A DNA stretch of 64,000 bases from Flavobacterium xueshanense (GCF_900112975.1 NZ_FONQ01000010.1:1-64000); one strand, 5' to 3'. Shown: positions 1 to 8,989, numbered from the stretch's first letter. Numbers and translations: made by a program. The notes: a model not told the origin generated them from the sequence alone.

Positions 1-291
1 GAAAACAACATCAAAATTAGTATGACTGAAAATGGTGATCCTTACGAAAATGCAATAGCAGAGAGAATAAATGGTATTTTAAAATATGAATTTTTACTAA
101 TAGATGGATTTATAAATCATGTACAGGCATTAAAAGCAATAAGGGAATCTATTGATATTTATAACCAAAATAGGCCTCACTTAAGTTGTCAAATGTTAAC
201 GCCAAATCAGACGCATTTACAACAAGTAATCAAATCAAAAAAATGGAAGAAAAAAACCTCGAAAGTTTTTACTTCCGAGGTTAATAATTAG
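1..291 (+). CDS. IS3-family transposase, C-terminal part (5' truncated by window edge)
   Basis: This is the catalytic-core end of an IS3 OrfB-type integrase. The frame is open to base 1, so the ATG at 22 is an internal Met rather than the start. The motif NGDPYENAIAERINGILK contains the third acidic residue of the DDE triad (E of AERINGILK). It is followed by an NQNRPHLSCQMLTPNQ segment typical of rve_3 domains (YN..RPH..L...TP). About 96 residues are visible. The rest, including the first two catalytic Asp residues, lies upstream. It is probably functional if the upstream part is intact, but this window cannot show that. Confidence 0.85.
   Translation, partial: ENNIKISMTENGDPYENAIAERINGILKYEFLLIDGFINHVQALKAIRESIDIYNQNRPHLSCQMLTPNQTHLQQVIKSKKWKKKTSKVFTSEVNN
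255..282 (+). terminator. hairpin at end of transposase gene
   Basis: The inverted arms AACCTCG (255-261) and CGAGGTT (276-282) lie in the last codons of the transposase. They could act as a terminator inside the IS. The stem is only 7 bp and no strong T-run follows, so this is tentative. Confidence 0.3.
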
Positions 292-312
292 TGTAATTTT
301 AAAATCTAATTC

Positions 313-340
313 GTGTCAACTTTTTTCAGGACTAGACACA
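313..340. repeat. putative right terminal inverted repeat of the IS
   Basis: A 28-base stretch beginning GTGTCAAC and ending GACTAGACACA lies 20 bases after the transposase stop. The ACA end and its position fit an IS3 terminal repeat. The left partner is outside the window, so pairing is not verified. Confidence 0.55.
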
Positions 341-383
341 TATAATTTAAGCGACTTGAATTCGTTACTATAAAAAAGTAATT

Positions 384-1097
384 ATGAAAACATTTTATAA
401 AAAAGGAATATTAGTTTTGATTTTTTTCAATGTGTTTTGTCTTTATGCACAAACCGATTTTAATAAATTAGATGCAAAAGGGAAAAAGCACGGAGTGTGG
501 AAAGGGTTTTATGAAGAATCAAAAAGACCCAGATACGAAGGAACTTTTGACCATGGAAAAGAAATAGGAATTTTTAATTTTTATGATGATACCAAAGCCA
601 AGTCTGTTATTGCCACGAGAGAATTTAATCCGAAAAATAATGCGACGTACACTATTTTTTATGACCAGAAAAGCAATAAAGTAAGTGAAGGAAAAGTAGT
701 CAATAAATTATTTGAAGGACAATGGAAATATTACCATCAAGCCTCGAAAAATATAATGACAACAGAGAACTACATCAAAGGAAAGGTAGAAGGATTGCGT
801 ACCGTTTTTTATGCCAGCGGCAAAATCGCAGAAGAAATTAATTATAAAAATAACCTGAAAAATGGTTTTTATAAAAAATACACAGAGAAAGGAATTCTAT
901 TGGAAGAGTCTTCTTTTAAGGGTGATTTGTACAGCGGTTTAGCCATTTTTAGAGATTCTTATGGAAGTACGGTTTCGAAGGGACAATTTGTAAATGGAAA
1001 AAAATCAGGTATTTGGCAGTTTTTTGAAAAAGGAAAATTAGTCAAAGAAATGAATATGAGCTTTCCGGAAAATGCAACAAAATCCAAAAATAATTAA
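384..1097 (+). CDS. exported MORN-repeat-like protein (YwqK-family)
   Basis: This 237-residue protein starts with a signal peptide (MKTFYKKGILVLIFFNVFCLYA, cleavage near AQT). The rest is made of repeated Gly/Lys/Tyr-rich units such as DAKGKKHGVWKGFYEE, NGFYKKYTEKG and NGKKSGIWQFFEKGK. These are the MORN_2 variant repeats found in proteins annotated as YwqK-family antitoxins. No toxin gene lies next to it, so the antitoxin name should not be read as function. A surface or periplasmic repeat protein is the safer description. It lies about 45 bases beyond the IS end, and the IS may have altered its upstream region. Confidence 0.7.
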   Translation: MKTFYKKGILVLIFFNVFCLYAQTDFNKLDAKGKKHGVWKGFYEESKRPRYEGTFDHGKEIGIFNFYDDTKAKSVIATREFNPKNNATYTIFYDQKSNKVSEGKVVNKLFEGQWKYYHQASKNIMTTENYIKGKVEGLRTVFYASGKIAEEINYKNNLKNGFYKKYTEKGILLEESSFKGDLYSGLAIFRDSYGSTVSKGQFVNGKKSGIWQFFEKGKLVKEMNMSFPENATKSKNN

Positions 1098-1132
1098 CGG
1101 TATCGTTAACAGCTACTGTTGCAAATCTTTTG

Positions 1133-1140
1133 TAACTTTG
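1133..1140 (+). promoter_or_regulatory. -7 box of the mnmA promoter
   Basis: TAACTTTG matches the Bacteroidota -7 consensus TAnnTTTG and sits 29 bases upstream of the mnmA ATG. No well-spaced -33 TTG is visible; the nearest TTG (1119-1121) is too close. Confidence 0.55.
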
Positions 1141-1169
1141 CACCCTTGTAAAATTATAATTTTTTGTAG

Positions 1170-2357
1170 ATGAAGCGTGTTGTTGTAGGACTTTCGGGAG
1201 GTGTAGATTCAAGTGTTGCTGCTTATTTGTTGCAAGAACAGGGGTATGAAGTTATTGGCCTTTTTATGAAGAATTGGCACGATGATTCGGTTACCATTTC
1301 AAATGAATGTCCATGGCTGGAAGACAGTAACGATGCTTTATTAGTTGCTGAAAAATTAGGGATTCCATTTCAAACGGTGGATTTAAGCGAAGAATACCAA
1401 GAAAAAATCGTGGACTACATGTTCAGCGAATATGAAAAAGGACGCACTCCAAACCCGGATGTGCTTTGCAACCGTGAGATAAAATTTGATGTTTTTATGA
1501 AAATCGCTTTGAGTCTTGGTGCTGATTATGTTGCAACCGGACATTATTGCCGAAAAAGCGAAATTGAAGTGAATGGTGAAACGGTTTATCAACTTAAATC
1601 CGGTACCGATACCAATAAAGATCAATCCTATTTCTTGTGTCAATTATCCCAAGAACAATTATCAAAATCATTATTTCCAATTGGCGAATTAACAAAACCG
1701 GAAGTGCGTAAAATTGCCACTCAAATGGAGTTGATCACTGCTGAGAAAAAAGATTCACAGGGTTTGTGTTTTATTGGAAAAGTACGTTTGCCTGAATTTT
1801 TACAACAAAAATTACAACCCAAAGACGGAATTATTATCCAAATTGATAAAAACGATGCTGTATACAGTTCTGAATTACAAGAAGGGATAAGTCTGGAAGA
1901 AGAGTTGAAAGCGGCCGCGAAAAAAATTCCGTACACACCGGAAATGGGAAAAGTTGTGGGAAAACATCAAGGTGCCCATTATTTTACTACCGGACAACGA
2001 AAAGGATTAAATGTAGGAGGTACAACGGACCCTTTGTTTATTATCGCTACAAATGTCGAAACCAATACTATTTATACAGGATTAACCAGTCAACATCCTG
2101 GATTATTCAAGAAAGCTTTGCGTATTGAAAAAGAGGAAGTGCATTGGATTCGGGAGGATTTGGTTTTAGCCAATGGAGAAACGATGGAGGTAATGGCAAG
2201 AATTCGTTACAGACAGCCATTACAAAAAGCCACTTTGCATCAGTTTGAGAACGAAATGTATCTTTACTTTGACGAACCGCAGTCCGCAATTACCGAAGGG
2301 CAATTTGCAGCTTGGTATTTAGGGGATGAATTAGTTGGTTCGGGTGTAATTTCTTAG
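1170..2357 (+). CDS. mnmA: tRNA-specific 2-thiouridylase MnmA
   Basis: MnmA is a cytoplasmic enzyme that thiolates U34 at the wobble position of Lys, Glu and Gln tRNAs, using ATP and a persulfide sulfur donor. The N-terminal PP-loop SGGVDSS is at residues 9-15. The two redox cysteines are present: Cys100 in [12 protein letters not shown] and Cys200 in [22 protein letters not shown] (145-156) is the tRNA-contacting family signature. The C-terminal beta-barrel domain is complete. The length of 395 aa is normal for Bacteroidota, slightly above E. coli because of an insertion around 215-250. It appears monocistronic, with its own -7 box just upstream. Confidence 0.97.
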   Translation: MKRVVVGLSGGVDSSVAAYLLQEQGYEVIGLFMKNWHDDSVTISNECPWLEDSNDALLVAEKLGIPFQTVDLSEEYQEKIVDYMFSEYEKGRTPNPDVLCNREIKFDVFMKIALSLGADYVATGHYCRKSEIEVNGETVYQLKSGTDTNKDQSYFLCQLSQEQLSKSLFPIGELTKPEVRKIATQMELITAEKKDSQGLCFIGKVRLPEFLQQKLQPKDGIIIQIDKNDAVYSSELQEGISLEEELKAAAKKIPYTPEMGKVVGKHQGAHYFTTGQRKGLNVGGTTDPLFIIATNVETNTIYTGLTSQHPGLFKKALRIEKEEVHWIREDLVLANGETMEVMARIRYRQPLQKATLHQFENEMYLYFDEPQSAITEGQFAAWYLGDELVGSGVIS

Positions 2358-2492
2358 TTTAGTACTTTGTTTACTAATATTACAGGAAAAATATTTGCTT
2401 TAAATACAAATTAAGAATGTTAAAATAGCTGTAAGCGTGATTCAATCCCATTGGTAGTTAGAATCTTTATAGCTCAATTAATAAAGTTACCT

Positions 2493-4106
2493 ATGAGAAA
2501 ATTCTATTTATTCCTTTTTTTAATCATCAGTACCGCCAGCTTTTCACAGCAAGATGCGTGGGTGTATTTCAATGCGAAACCCAATTCTCAATTCTATTCC
2601 GATTCACCGTTGAAAATGCTTTCTCAAAGGGCATTGGACCGAAGAACCAATCAAAATATTGCCTTAGATTTTAAAGATATTCCGGTAGAGCAAACTTATA
2701 TTAATCAAATAAAAGCAAGTCCGGGAATTATGGTATTGGCAAAATCCAAATGGATGAACGCGATTCATGTTCGAGGACAGCAAGCGGCTGTAAATTCTTT
2801 ATCGCTGTTATCTTTTGTCAATAAAGTTGATTTTGCTGATAAATCGATGAATCAAACGGGTAAAATAGCAAAATCTGCTACAGTAAAAAAAGCAGATAAG
2901 ACTAAGAAAACTAAAATTGATTATGCTTATGGATCGTCTTCAAATCAAATCCAAATGCTTAATGGGCATTTTTTGCACCAGCGTAATTATACAGGTTCCG
3001 GAAAAATAATTGCCGTAATGGATGCCGGTTTTCCGGGTGTTAATACGACACAGCCGTTTCAAAGATTAAGAGATAATAAACAAATTTTGGGCGGTTACAA
3101 TTACGTGTCGAGAAACCCGGAATTTTATACTGGAGTGTCACACGGAACATCTGTGCTTTCTTCAATGGGAGGTTATAAAGAAAATTCGTTAGTGGGAACG
3201 GCTCCCGACGCCTCTTATTATTTGTTCATCACGGAAGACGATACTTCTGAAAATCCTGTAGAAGAATCCCTTTGGGTTGAAGCTGCAGAAAAAGCGGATA
3301 GTTTAGGTGTCGATATTATAAACACGTCTTTGGGTTATTTCGATTTTGATAATCAAGCTTACAATCATACATATAGTGAAATGAATGGCACCACTGCATT
3401 TATGTCCCGCGGAGCTGAAATTGCATTCAGCAGAGGAATGATTTTAGTTACTTCTGCCGGTAATTCAGGAAGTTCCTCAAATCCTCATATTGCCGTTCCA
3501 GCTGATGCCGTTTCAGTAATTGCCGTAGGTGCCGTAAATTCATCTGAAACAAAAGCTTCTTTTAGTTCAATAGGTCCATCTTTTGACGGAAGAATAAAAC
3601 CGGAAGTAATGGCACAAGGGCAAGCAGCAGTAGTTTCTGATGCCGCAGGGAATATTGTAACGGCAAGCGGGACTTCTTTTTCTGGCCCAATCATGGCAGG
3701 AATGGTGGCTTGTTTGTGGCAGGCATTTCCTGAAAAAACGAATCGGGAAATTAGAGATTTAATTCTGCAATCATCTGATAAATTTTCAGTGCCAAATAAT
3801 CAATACGGATATGGAATTCCTGATTTTAATTTGGCGGTAAGCAGTCCTTTAGATGTAAATTCTTTTTCGAAAGATGATTTTATCATTTATCCCAATCCTG
3901 CAAGTGATTTTGTAACGGTTTCTTTACCTTCAAAATTTGAAATGGGAACTGTTGTTCTGTACACTTTGCTGGGACAGAAAATTTTAGAACAAAAAGTGAC
4001 TCCTCAATCTTCGATCATTTCATTGAAAACACTGGAAAAAGGAATGTACTTTTATAAAATGGAATCCGTTGGTTTAACTAAAACGGGAAAAATTTTAAAA
4101 CAATAA
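2493..4106 (+). CDS. secreted subtilisin-like serine protease (S8) with T9SS sorting domain
   Basis: This is an exported peptidase. I place the start at the ATG at 2493 because a clean signal peptide follows (MRKFYLFLFLIISTASFSQ). A TTG start at 2451 would add 14 unlikely residues. The catalytic triad is visible: Asp177 in AVMDAGFPG, His217 in GVSHGTSV and Ser395 in SGTSFSGP, with the oxyanion Asn324 in SAGNSG. An N-terminal pro-region of about 150 residues precedes the catalytic domain. The C-terminal part of about 75 residues starts IIYPNPASDFVTV and ends TGKILKQ, which is a type A T9SS sorting domain. The product is therefore expected to cross the outer membrane by type IX secretion and be anchored or released at the surface. 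Confidence 0.93.
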   Translation: MRKFYLFLFLIISTASFSQQDAWVYFNAKPNSQFYSDSPLKMLSQRALDRRTNQNIALDFKDIPVEQTYINQIKASPGIMVLAKSKWMNAIHVRGQQAAVNSLSLLSFVNKVDFADKSMNQTGKIAKSATVKKADKTKKTKIDYAYGSSSNQIQMLNGHFLHQRNYTGSGKIIAVMDAGFPGVNTTQPFQRLRDNKQILGGYNYVSRNPEFYTGVSHGTSVLSSMGGYKENSLVGTAPDASYYLFITEDDTSENPVEESLWVEAAEKADSLGVDIINTSLGYFDFDNQAYNHTYSEMNGTTAFMSRGAEIAFSRGMILVTSAGNSGSSSNPHIAVPADAVSVIAVGAVNSSETKASFSSIGPSFDGRIKPEVMAQGQAAVVSDAAGNIVTASGTSFSGPIMAGMVACLWQAFPEKTNREIRDLILQSSDKFSVPNNQYGYGIPDFNLAVSSPLDVNSFSKDDFIIYPNPASDFVTVSLPSKFEMGTVVLYTLLGQKILEQKVTPQSSIISLKTLEKGMYFYKMESVGLTKTGKILKQ

Positions 4107-4121
4107 TACTATTACGTTTAC

Positions 4122-5066
4122 ATGAATAAAATTATAGCACTATTCAAAATAAAATATCCAATCATTCAAGGCGGAATGATTTGGAACAGTGGATATAAAT
4201 TAGCAAGTGCTGTCAGTAATGCAGGAGGTTTAGGATTAATAGGAGCTGGCTCTATGTATCCTGAAGTTTTGCGGGAGCATATTCAAAAATGTAAACAAGC
4301 GACTTCAAAACCATTTGGAGTAAATGTTCCCATGTTGTATCCCAATATCGAAGAAATCATGAAAATTATTGTTGAAGAAGGCGTGAAAATCGTTTTTACT
4401 TCGGCAGGAAACCCTAAAACGTGGACTTCATATCTAAAAGAAAATGGCATTACTGTTGTACATGTGGTTAGTAGTTCTGTATTTGCGTTGAAAGCACAAG
4501 ATGCGGGCGTTGATGCTGTAGTTGCTGAAGGTTTTGAAGCCGGAGGACATAATGGAAGAGAGGAAACCACCACACTTACGCTAATTCCTATGGTGAAAGA
4601 GAAAATAAAAATTCCATTGATTGCCGCGGGAGGAATTGCCACTGGGCGGGGAATGATGGCCGTAATGGTTCTTGGTGCAGATGGTGTTCAGGTTGGAAGC
4701 AGATTTGTTGCTTCATTGGAATCATCGGCTCATGATAATTTTAAGGAAACCGTAATCAATGTGAAGGAAGGGGATACGCAATTGACTTTGAAAGAACTTG
4801 CTCCTGTTCGGTTGATTAAAAATAAATTTTATCAAGATGTGCAGGATTTATATCAAACCAGTCCAACAAAAGAGGAAATAGTTGCGTTAGTAGGAAGAGC
4901 AAGAGCAAAACGAGGTATGTTTGAAGGTGATTTAATTGAAGGAGAACTGGAAATAGGACAAGTAGCAGGAATAATCCACTTCATAAAGCCAGCGGGAGAA
5001 ATTGTTAAGGAAATGATAACCGATTTTCAATTGGCTAAAAAAGAAGTGTTAAATTTCAATTTTTAA
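4122..5066 (+). CDS. nitronate monooxygenase / FabK-like FMN enzyme
   Basis: This 314-residue TIM-barrel flavoenzyme is of the 2-nitropropane dioxygenase type. PIIQGGMIW opens the barrel. EGFEAGGHNG carries the likely catalytic His143. AAGGIATGRG (168-177) and VQVGSRF (189-195) are the FMN-phosphate binding strands. The family oxidises alkyl nitronates, protecting against propionate-3-nitronate. Homologues named FabK (enoyl-ACP reductase II) share the same motifs, so the exact substrate is uncertain. It starts 15 bases after the subtilase and is followed closely by a small exported protein, so cotranscription is possible. Confidence 0.85.
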   Translation: MNKIIALFKIKYPIIQGGMIWNSGYKLASAVSNAGGLGLIGAGSMYPEVLREHIQKCKQATSKPFGVNVPMLYPNIEEIMKIIVEEGVKIVFTSAGNPKTWTSYLKENGITVVHVVSSSVFALKAQDAGVDAVVAEGFEAGGHNGREETTTLTLIPMVKEKIKIPLIAAGGIATGRGMMAVMVLGADGVQVGSRFVASLESSAHDNFKETVINVKEGDTQLTLKELAPVRLIKNKFYQDVQDLYQTSPTKEEIVALVGRARAKRGMFEGDLIEGELEIGQVAGIIHFIKPAGEIVKEMITDFQLAKKEVLNFNF

Positions 5067-5069
5067 ACT

Positions 5070-5480
5070 ATGGCTAAGATAAAAATATACAGCATACTGC
5101 TGTTTTTGGTACTAGGATTGCACACTTCTTATGGACAAAGCTACAAGTTTAAAACATCGGGATTTAGTGTTTTAGAAAAAAATGAAAAAGGAAAATGGGG
5201 CAAATGGTCTGATTTAAATCTGGTGAATGTGCTGGTAACGTTGGATACTAACAAAAGTAGAATAGTAGTTTATTCTCAAATTATTCAGCTTTTTGAAATC
5301 ATCGAGTATCAAACCACTGAGGAAAATGATACTGATATCGTGTATTCATTTACGTGCAAGGACAATGAAGGTGTTGATTGTACGGTTTCTATAATCACCA
5401 GAAAAAAACAAGAAAACAGGAAACAGCTCTATATCAATTATGACAACCGGATTATTGTTTATAATATTTTCAATATGTAA
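5070..5480 (+). CDS. small exported protein of unknown function
   Basis: I do not recognise this 136-residue protein. Residues 1-22 (ending LHTSYGQ) form a signal peptide. The mature part is about 113 residues of mixed beta-rich sequence with two cysteines (in FTCKDNEGVDCTV). It starts 3 bases after the nitronate monooxygenase stop, so it is probably cotranscribed. No lipobox is seen. It resembles generic periplasmic orphan proteins of Flavobacteria. Confidence 0.7.
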   Translation: MAKIKIYSILLFLVLGLHTSYGQSYKFKTSGFSVLEKNEKGKWGKWSDLNLVNVLVTLDTNKSRIVVYSQIIQLFEIIEYQTTEENDTDIVYSFTCKDNEGVDCTVSIITRKKQENRKQLYINYDNRIIVYNIFNM

Positions 5481-5515
5481 ATAAGGTCGTTTTATCCTTT
5501 TTGGGTTTTGTTCAT

Positions 5516-5956
5516 TTAAAGTATTTCGATATCCTTGATGAAATCATCATACTCTGAATAAAACACTTCCAAAGCAGTCATTTTTTCATTGTAAAAATCA
5601 AAAATTTCGTTCCAGTATTTTTGGTTGCTAACGCCGACATTTAATTTTTCAACCCAAATACGGCTTATTGTTTTACCGCTTTCTAAGGTGTATTCTTTTA
5701 CAAAAATCAAATCTTTGACAAATTCCTCTTCGAGAATGTTTTTTAAAGCTTCGAGTTTTTCAAAATAAGCAATTCTTTTTTCATCACTTCGATGTTCTAT
5801 GTCTATTAAAACTTGGGCTTTTTTATTATCTACGTAAAATTTAAAAGAGAAATCTTTAATTTTAGTATCATACAACAACCATTTTCGTGGATATTTTTCT
5901 GCAAATGCAATCCAGAATTCGCGCTTCAATTTTTGGGTTTCTACTTTGCTGTACAT
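5516..5956 (-). CDS. DUF4268 domain-containing protein
   Basis: This 146-residue protein has no signal peptide and is expected to be cytoplasmic. The whole length fits DUF4268: an N-terminal QKLKREFWIAFAEKYPRKWLLYDTKIKDF segment (split here by context), a central DIEHRSDEKRIAYFEKLEALK, and a C-terminal helix bundle rich in Tyr and Glu. DUF4268 is also found fused to nuclease-like proteins, but here it stands alone. Function is unknown. Its promoter overlaps the start of the divergent NUDIX gene. Confidence 0.75.
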   Translation of the reverse strand: MYSKVETQKLKREFWIAFAEKYPRKWLLYDTKIKDFSFKFYVDNKKAQVLIDIEHRSDEKRIAYFEKLEALKNILEEEFVKDLIFVKEYTLESGKTISRIWVEKLNVGVSNQKYWNEIFDFYNEKMTALEVFYSEYDDFIKDIEIL

Positions 5957-6033
5957 AATTGTTGCGACTTTAGGGGCTAGAAAATTTGTGCAACTCTATT
6001 TTCTAAACTATATTTATATTTAATTTCAATGTG

Positions 6034-6063
6034 CAAAAATAGACTTTGATTATGGATTTTCAA
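6034..6063 (-). promoter_or_regulatory. canonical Bacteroidota promoter for the DUF4268 gene
   Basis: On the minus strand a TTG (complement of 6061-6063) is followed after exactly 19 bases by TATTTTTG (complement of 6034-6041). This matches the TTG-N19-TAnnTTTG consensus. It lies about 78 bases upstream of the gene and overlaps the first codons of the divergent NUDIX gene, so the two may affect each other's transcription. Confidence 0.65.
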
Positions 6064-6702
6064 GAATTTTTACAATTTGTTCCCAAATTAATTGATGCTA
6101 AACTTCCAGCTTTTGAGGCGCACATCAAAATGGCACCTTTAGAACGGTTGGAAAGTTTGAAAAAAATAGATTTTGGAGATAACAATCCAAGGATAGCAGC
6201 TGTATTGATGCTTTTTTATCCTAAAAATGATACAACGCACTTGGTACTGATTGTCCGTAATTCGTATGAAGGCGTTCATTCGGCACAAATTGCTTTTCCA
6301 GGAGGAAAATATGAACAAGATGATGATAATTTCGCCTACACTGCCCTTCGTGAAACCCATGAGGAAGTGGGGATTCATCCGGATAAAATTGAAATTCTTA
6401 AACCATTTACAGAATTATATATTCCACCAAGTAATTTTATGGTGCATCCTTTTTTGGGTTTGAGTAAAGAAGAGCTTGTATTTGTACCGGAACCCTCTGA
6501 AGTTGCGGAGATAATAGAATTGCCATTATCTGTTTTTCTGAGTGATGCTATTGTAGTTGATACTAATTTGTCCACTTCCTACGCGGACAACATCAGTATT
6601 CCGGCTTTCAAAATTGAAAACCATATCGTATGGGGCGCAACAGCGATGATGTTAAGTGAACTGAAAGAAGTCTTGAAAGAAGTCTTTAACACTTCAATTT
6701 GA
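6052..6702 (+). CDS. NUDIX hydrolase, CoA pyrophosphatase (NudL-like)
   Basis: This 216-residue enzyme probably cleaves CoA or acyl-CoA at the pyrophosphate. I start at the ATG at 6052; a TTG six bases earlier is less likely. The NUDIX box reads FPGGKYEQDD, then ALRETHEEVGI around residues 84-109, with the REthEEvGI helix intact. The spacing after the Gly pair matches the CoA-type UPF0035 subfamily rather than MutT. The upstream segment HSAQIAFPGGK is also typical of that subfamily. It is a soluble, stand-alone gene. Confidence 0.88.
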   Translation: MDFQEFLQFVPKLIDAKLPAFEAHIKMAPLERLESLKKIDFGDNNPRIAAVLMLFYPKNDTTHLVLIVRNSYEGVHSAQIAFPGGKYEQDDDNFAYTALRETHEEVGIHPDKIEILKPFTELYIPPSNFMVHPFLGLSKEELVFVPEPSEVAEIIELPLSVFLSDAIVVDTNLSTSYADNISIPAFKIENHIVWGATAMMLSELKEVLKEVFNTSI

Positions 6703-6751
6703 CGCTAAATGAAGGTGTCAGAATTGTAAATAACATCAAATATTAATTTCG

Positions 6752-6759
6752 TAAGTTTG
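6752..6759 (+). promoter_or_regulatory. -7 box upstream of the PlsC-like gene
   Basis: TAAGTTTG matches TAnnTTTG and lies 29 bases before the ATG at 6789. A TTG at 6724-6726 is 25 bases upstream, slightly beyond the usual 17-23 spacing. Confidence 0.5.
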
Positions 6760-6788
6760 CTGATTCAACATTAAAAACACATAATTTT

Positions 6789-7598
6789 ATGGGATTGTTT
6801 AAGAGAAATCCTTTTGGTCACATACTATTTATAAAGAAATGGTTAATTCGAATTTTCGGTGCCATCACACATAGAAGATATAGAGGGTTTAATGAACTGC
6901 AAATCGAAGGTTCAGAAATTATCAGGAATTTACCGGATACCAATGTGCTTTTTATTTCCAATCACCAAACCTATTTTGCTGATGTCGTTGCAATGTTTCA
7001 CGTATTTAATGCAAGCTTGAGCGGGCGCGATGATACCATCAAGAATGTGTGTTATCTGTGGCAACCTAAAATGAATATCTATTATGTGGCAGCCAAAGAA
7101 ACCATGCAGGCGGGATTATTGCCAAGAATTATGGCGTATGCAGGAGCGATTTCAGTAGAGCGCACTTGGCGTGCCAAAGGAGTAGATGTACAGGAGAAAA
7201 AAGATTTTAATCCGGATGACACTGAAAATATAAAAATAGCTTTAAAAGACGGTTGGGTAATTACATTCCCACAAGGAACAACAAAGTCCTTTAAACCCGT
7301 TCGAAAAGGAACTGCTCACATTATAAAACAACACAGGCCTATTGTTGTACCTATCGTTATAGATGGTTTTCGTCGTTCATTTGATAAAAAAGGATTGCGC
7401 ATAAAGAAAAAAGGAATTCTGCAATCTTTCATTGTCAAAGAACCACTCAATATCGATTACGATAATGACACCATTGAAGAAATTGTTGAAAAAGTCGAGT
7501 ATGCTATTGAGCAGCATTGCTCGTACCTGAAAGTAATACCCGCTGAAATTATAAAAGAACAAGAAGAACTAAATAAAACCCGCAGGTGGGAATACTAG
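6789..7598 (+). CDS. 1-acyl-glycerol-3-phosphate acyltransferase-like (PlsC family)
   Basis: This 269-residue membrane-associated acyltransferase is probably in phospholipid or lipid A-related acyl transfer. Block I is SNHQTYFADVV near residue 56 and block III is TFPQGTTKSFKP near 158-169 (FPEGTRS-like). The block I spacing is His-X5-Asp instead of the usual His-X4-Asp, which is a visible deviation. VVPIVIDGFRRSF follows as block IV. No signal peptide is present; a hydrophobic N-terminal stretch (HILFIKKWLIRIFGAI) could anchor it. The substrate is not determinable from sequence. Confidence 0.85.
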   Translation: MGLFKRNPFGHILFIKKWLIRIFGAITHRRYRGFNELQIEGSEIIRNLPDTNVLFISNHQTYFADVVAMFHVFNASLSGRDDTIKNVCYLWQPKMNIYYVAAKETMQAGLLPRIMAYAGAISVERTWRAKGVDVQEKKDFNPDDTENIKIALKDGWVITFPQGTTKSFKPVRKGTAHIIKQHRPIVVPIVIDGFRRSFDKKGLRIKKKGILQSFIVKEPLNIDYDNDTIEEIVEKVEYAIEQHCSYLKVIPAEIIKEQEELNKTRRWEY

Positions 7599-8115
7599 AT
7601 AAAAGTTAATAACTGCTCTTCCAACCCTTGATTCGCACAATTCAATAGGTGTTATTAATTTTTGATGATAATTTTCGTCATTTCGAGTAATTTTCTCCCG
7701 ACAAATCGTGAATAAAATAGTATCGAGAATTAGAAAATTATCATTAAAAACGGTTTTCTATAAATTTTTGTTCTGCTTTGCTTTACAAAATCCCAATGCT
7801 TCGGGCCGAACTGGCATTTTGAATAATTACAGGTAATGGATAAATATCAATAATAACCCATTGGGTATAATCTAAGTTTCCTTTTTAAGTCACGTAGATT
7901 TTGAATTTATTTTCAAATAAATTTATATTTTTTTTTGCTTTTATTTAAGTCAGTCTAAAGAACCCTATTACTGAAGGAAGTCGGAAGTCATAGTTTACGT
8001 ACTTTTTTAAAAGGAATAATTTATCCTATTTAAAAGAATTAATATACTGAATGCTTTTAAATGAAATACTTAGTGCAAATTATTTATATTTGCCTGCAAG
8101 ATTTTACAGAAACCA
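7599..8115. other. intergenic region with repeat remnants before the glycan locus
   Basis: No credible gene was found in these 517 bases. A degraded palindrome-like patch around 7677-7735 (CGTCATTTCGAG ... TATCGAGAA) resembles the TCGAG/CTCGA repeats near 32.8 kb. AACCCATTGGGTATAAT at 7855-7871 resembles the ACCCGTTGGGTG arms at 48.1 kb. The 3' end holds the wzm promoter box. Confidence 0.45.
8085..8092 (+). promoter_or_regulatory. -7 box of the glycan locus (upstream of wzm)
   Basis: TATATTTG matches the TAnnTTTG consensus and lies 23 bases before the permease ATG. It is the best visible promoter for the head of the roughly 38 kb plus-strand locus. No well-placed -33 TTG is present. Confidence 0.5.
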
Positions 8116-8985
8116 ATGAACCAACCCGAACAAACCAATACCACGTGGCTGTTTGAAATAACACCAAAAAATAAATTCTTCTCGCTGAACCTAAAGGAAG
8201 TTTGGCAATACAGGGATTTGCTGCTGCTGTTTGTCAAAAGAGATGTCGTGACTGTATATAAACAAACCGTTTTGGGACCGCTCTGGTACTTGATTCAGCC
8301 GTTATTCACTTCGATTACATTTACTATTATTTTTAACAACGTTGCAGGTATTAATACCGGAACAGTACCTCCTTTTTTGTTTAATTTGGCTGGAATCACG
8401 GTTTGGAATTATTTTACCGCTTGTCTCAATGGTACTTCAAATACTTTTGGTGCTAATGCCGGGATTTTTGGCAAAGTCTACTTTCCACGTATTATCGTAC
8501 CACTGTCTATTGTGGTTTCTAACTTATTGAAGTTTGGAATCCAGTTTTTTATATTCATTTGTTTTTATGGCTACTATTATTTTCAAGGTGCTGCAATAGG
8601 GATGAATGTAACGACTTTATTCTTTCCATTATTGATTGTTATGATGGGTGTTTTAGGATTGGGATTGGGAATGTTTATCTCTTCGTTAGTTACCAAATAC
8701 CGAGATTTCAGTAACTTGATTGGTTTTGGTGTACAACTATTGATGTATTTGTCGGCAGTAATGTACCCGATGGCTTTAATAAAAGAAAAATTACCCACGT
8801 ACGGCTGGTTAGTGGAATACAATCCTTTAGCCTATGTGATAGAAACAACGCGATACATGTTGCTAGATGTTGGACAAATCTCTTTATACGGATTGGGTTA
8901 CACGTTTTTAGTAACCATTGTCGTGTTTTTAGTGGGAGTTTTGATTTTTAACAGGACGGAGAAGAGTTTTATAGATACGGTTTAG
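8116..8985 (+). CDS. wzm: O-antigen/polysaccharide ABC exporter permease (Wzm/TagG type)
   Basis: This 289-residue inner-membrane protein has about six hydrophobic segments and belongs to the ABC-2 family. Diagnostic pieces are FVKRDVVTVYKQTVLGPLWY at the cytoplasmic N-terminus, SLVTKYRDFSNLIGFGVQ in the loop before TM5, and LVEYNPLAYVIETTRY before the last helix. It should move undecaprenyl-linked glycan across the inner membrane together with the Wzt ATPase. The ATPase is not directly adjacent: a repeat-bounded four-helix-bundle pseudogene separates them by about 650 bases, which is unusual for this pair. Confidence 0.93.
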   Translation: MNQPEQTNTTWLFEITPKNKFFSLNLKEVWQYRDLLLLFVKRDVVTVYKQTVLGPLWYLIQPLFTSITFTIIFNNVAGINTGTVPPFLFNLAGITVWNYFTACLNGTSNTFGANAGIFGKVYFPRIIVPLSIVVSNLLKFGIQFFIFICFYGYYYFQGAAIGMNVTTLFFPLLIVMMGVLGLGLGMFISSLVTKYRDFSNLIGFGVQLLMYLSAVMYPMALIKEKLPTYGWLVEYNPLAYVIETTRYMLLDVGQISLYGLGYTFLVTIVVFLVGVLIFNRTEKSFIDTV

Positions 8986-8989
8986 GTTG

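Larger units (their letters stand above)
1..340 (+). mobile_element. IS3-family insertion sequence, right-hand remnant
   Basis: The window opens inside an insertion sequence. It holds the C-terminal part of an IS3-type DDE transposase, then a short non-coding tail, then a putative right terminal repeat ending in ACA near 340. IS3-family elements characteristically end 5'-TG...CA-3', which fits. The left end lies outside the window, so completeness and target duplication cannot be judged. Confidence 0.75.

Noticed and set aside
384..1097. Toxin-antitoxin pair (YwqK family name)
   Set aside because: No toxin-like gene is adjacent. The protein is exported and MORN-like.
4283..4642. Minus-strand 119-aa reading frame
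   Set aside because: It is antisense to the conserved nitronate monooxygenase and shows no family motif.
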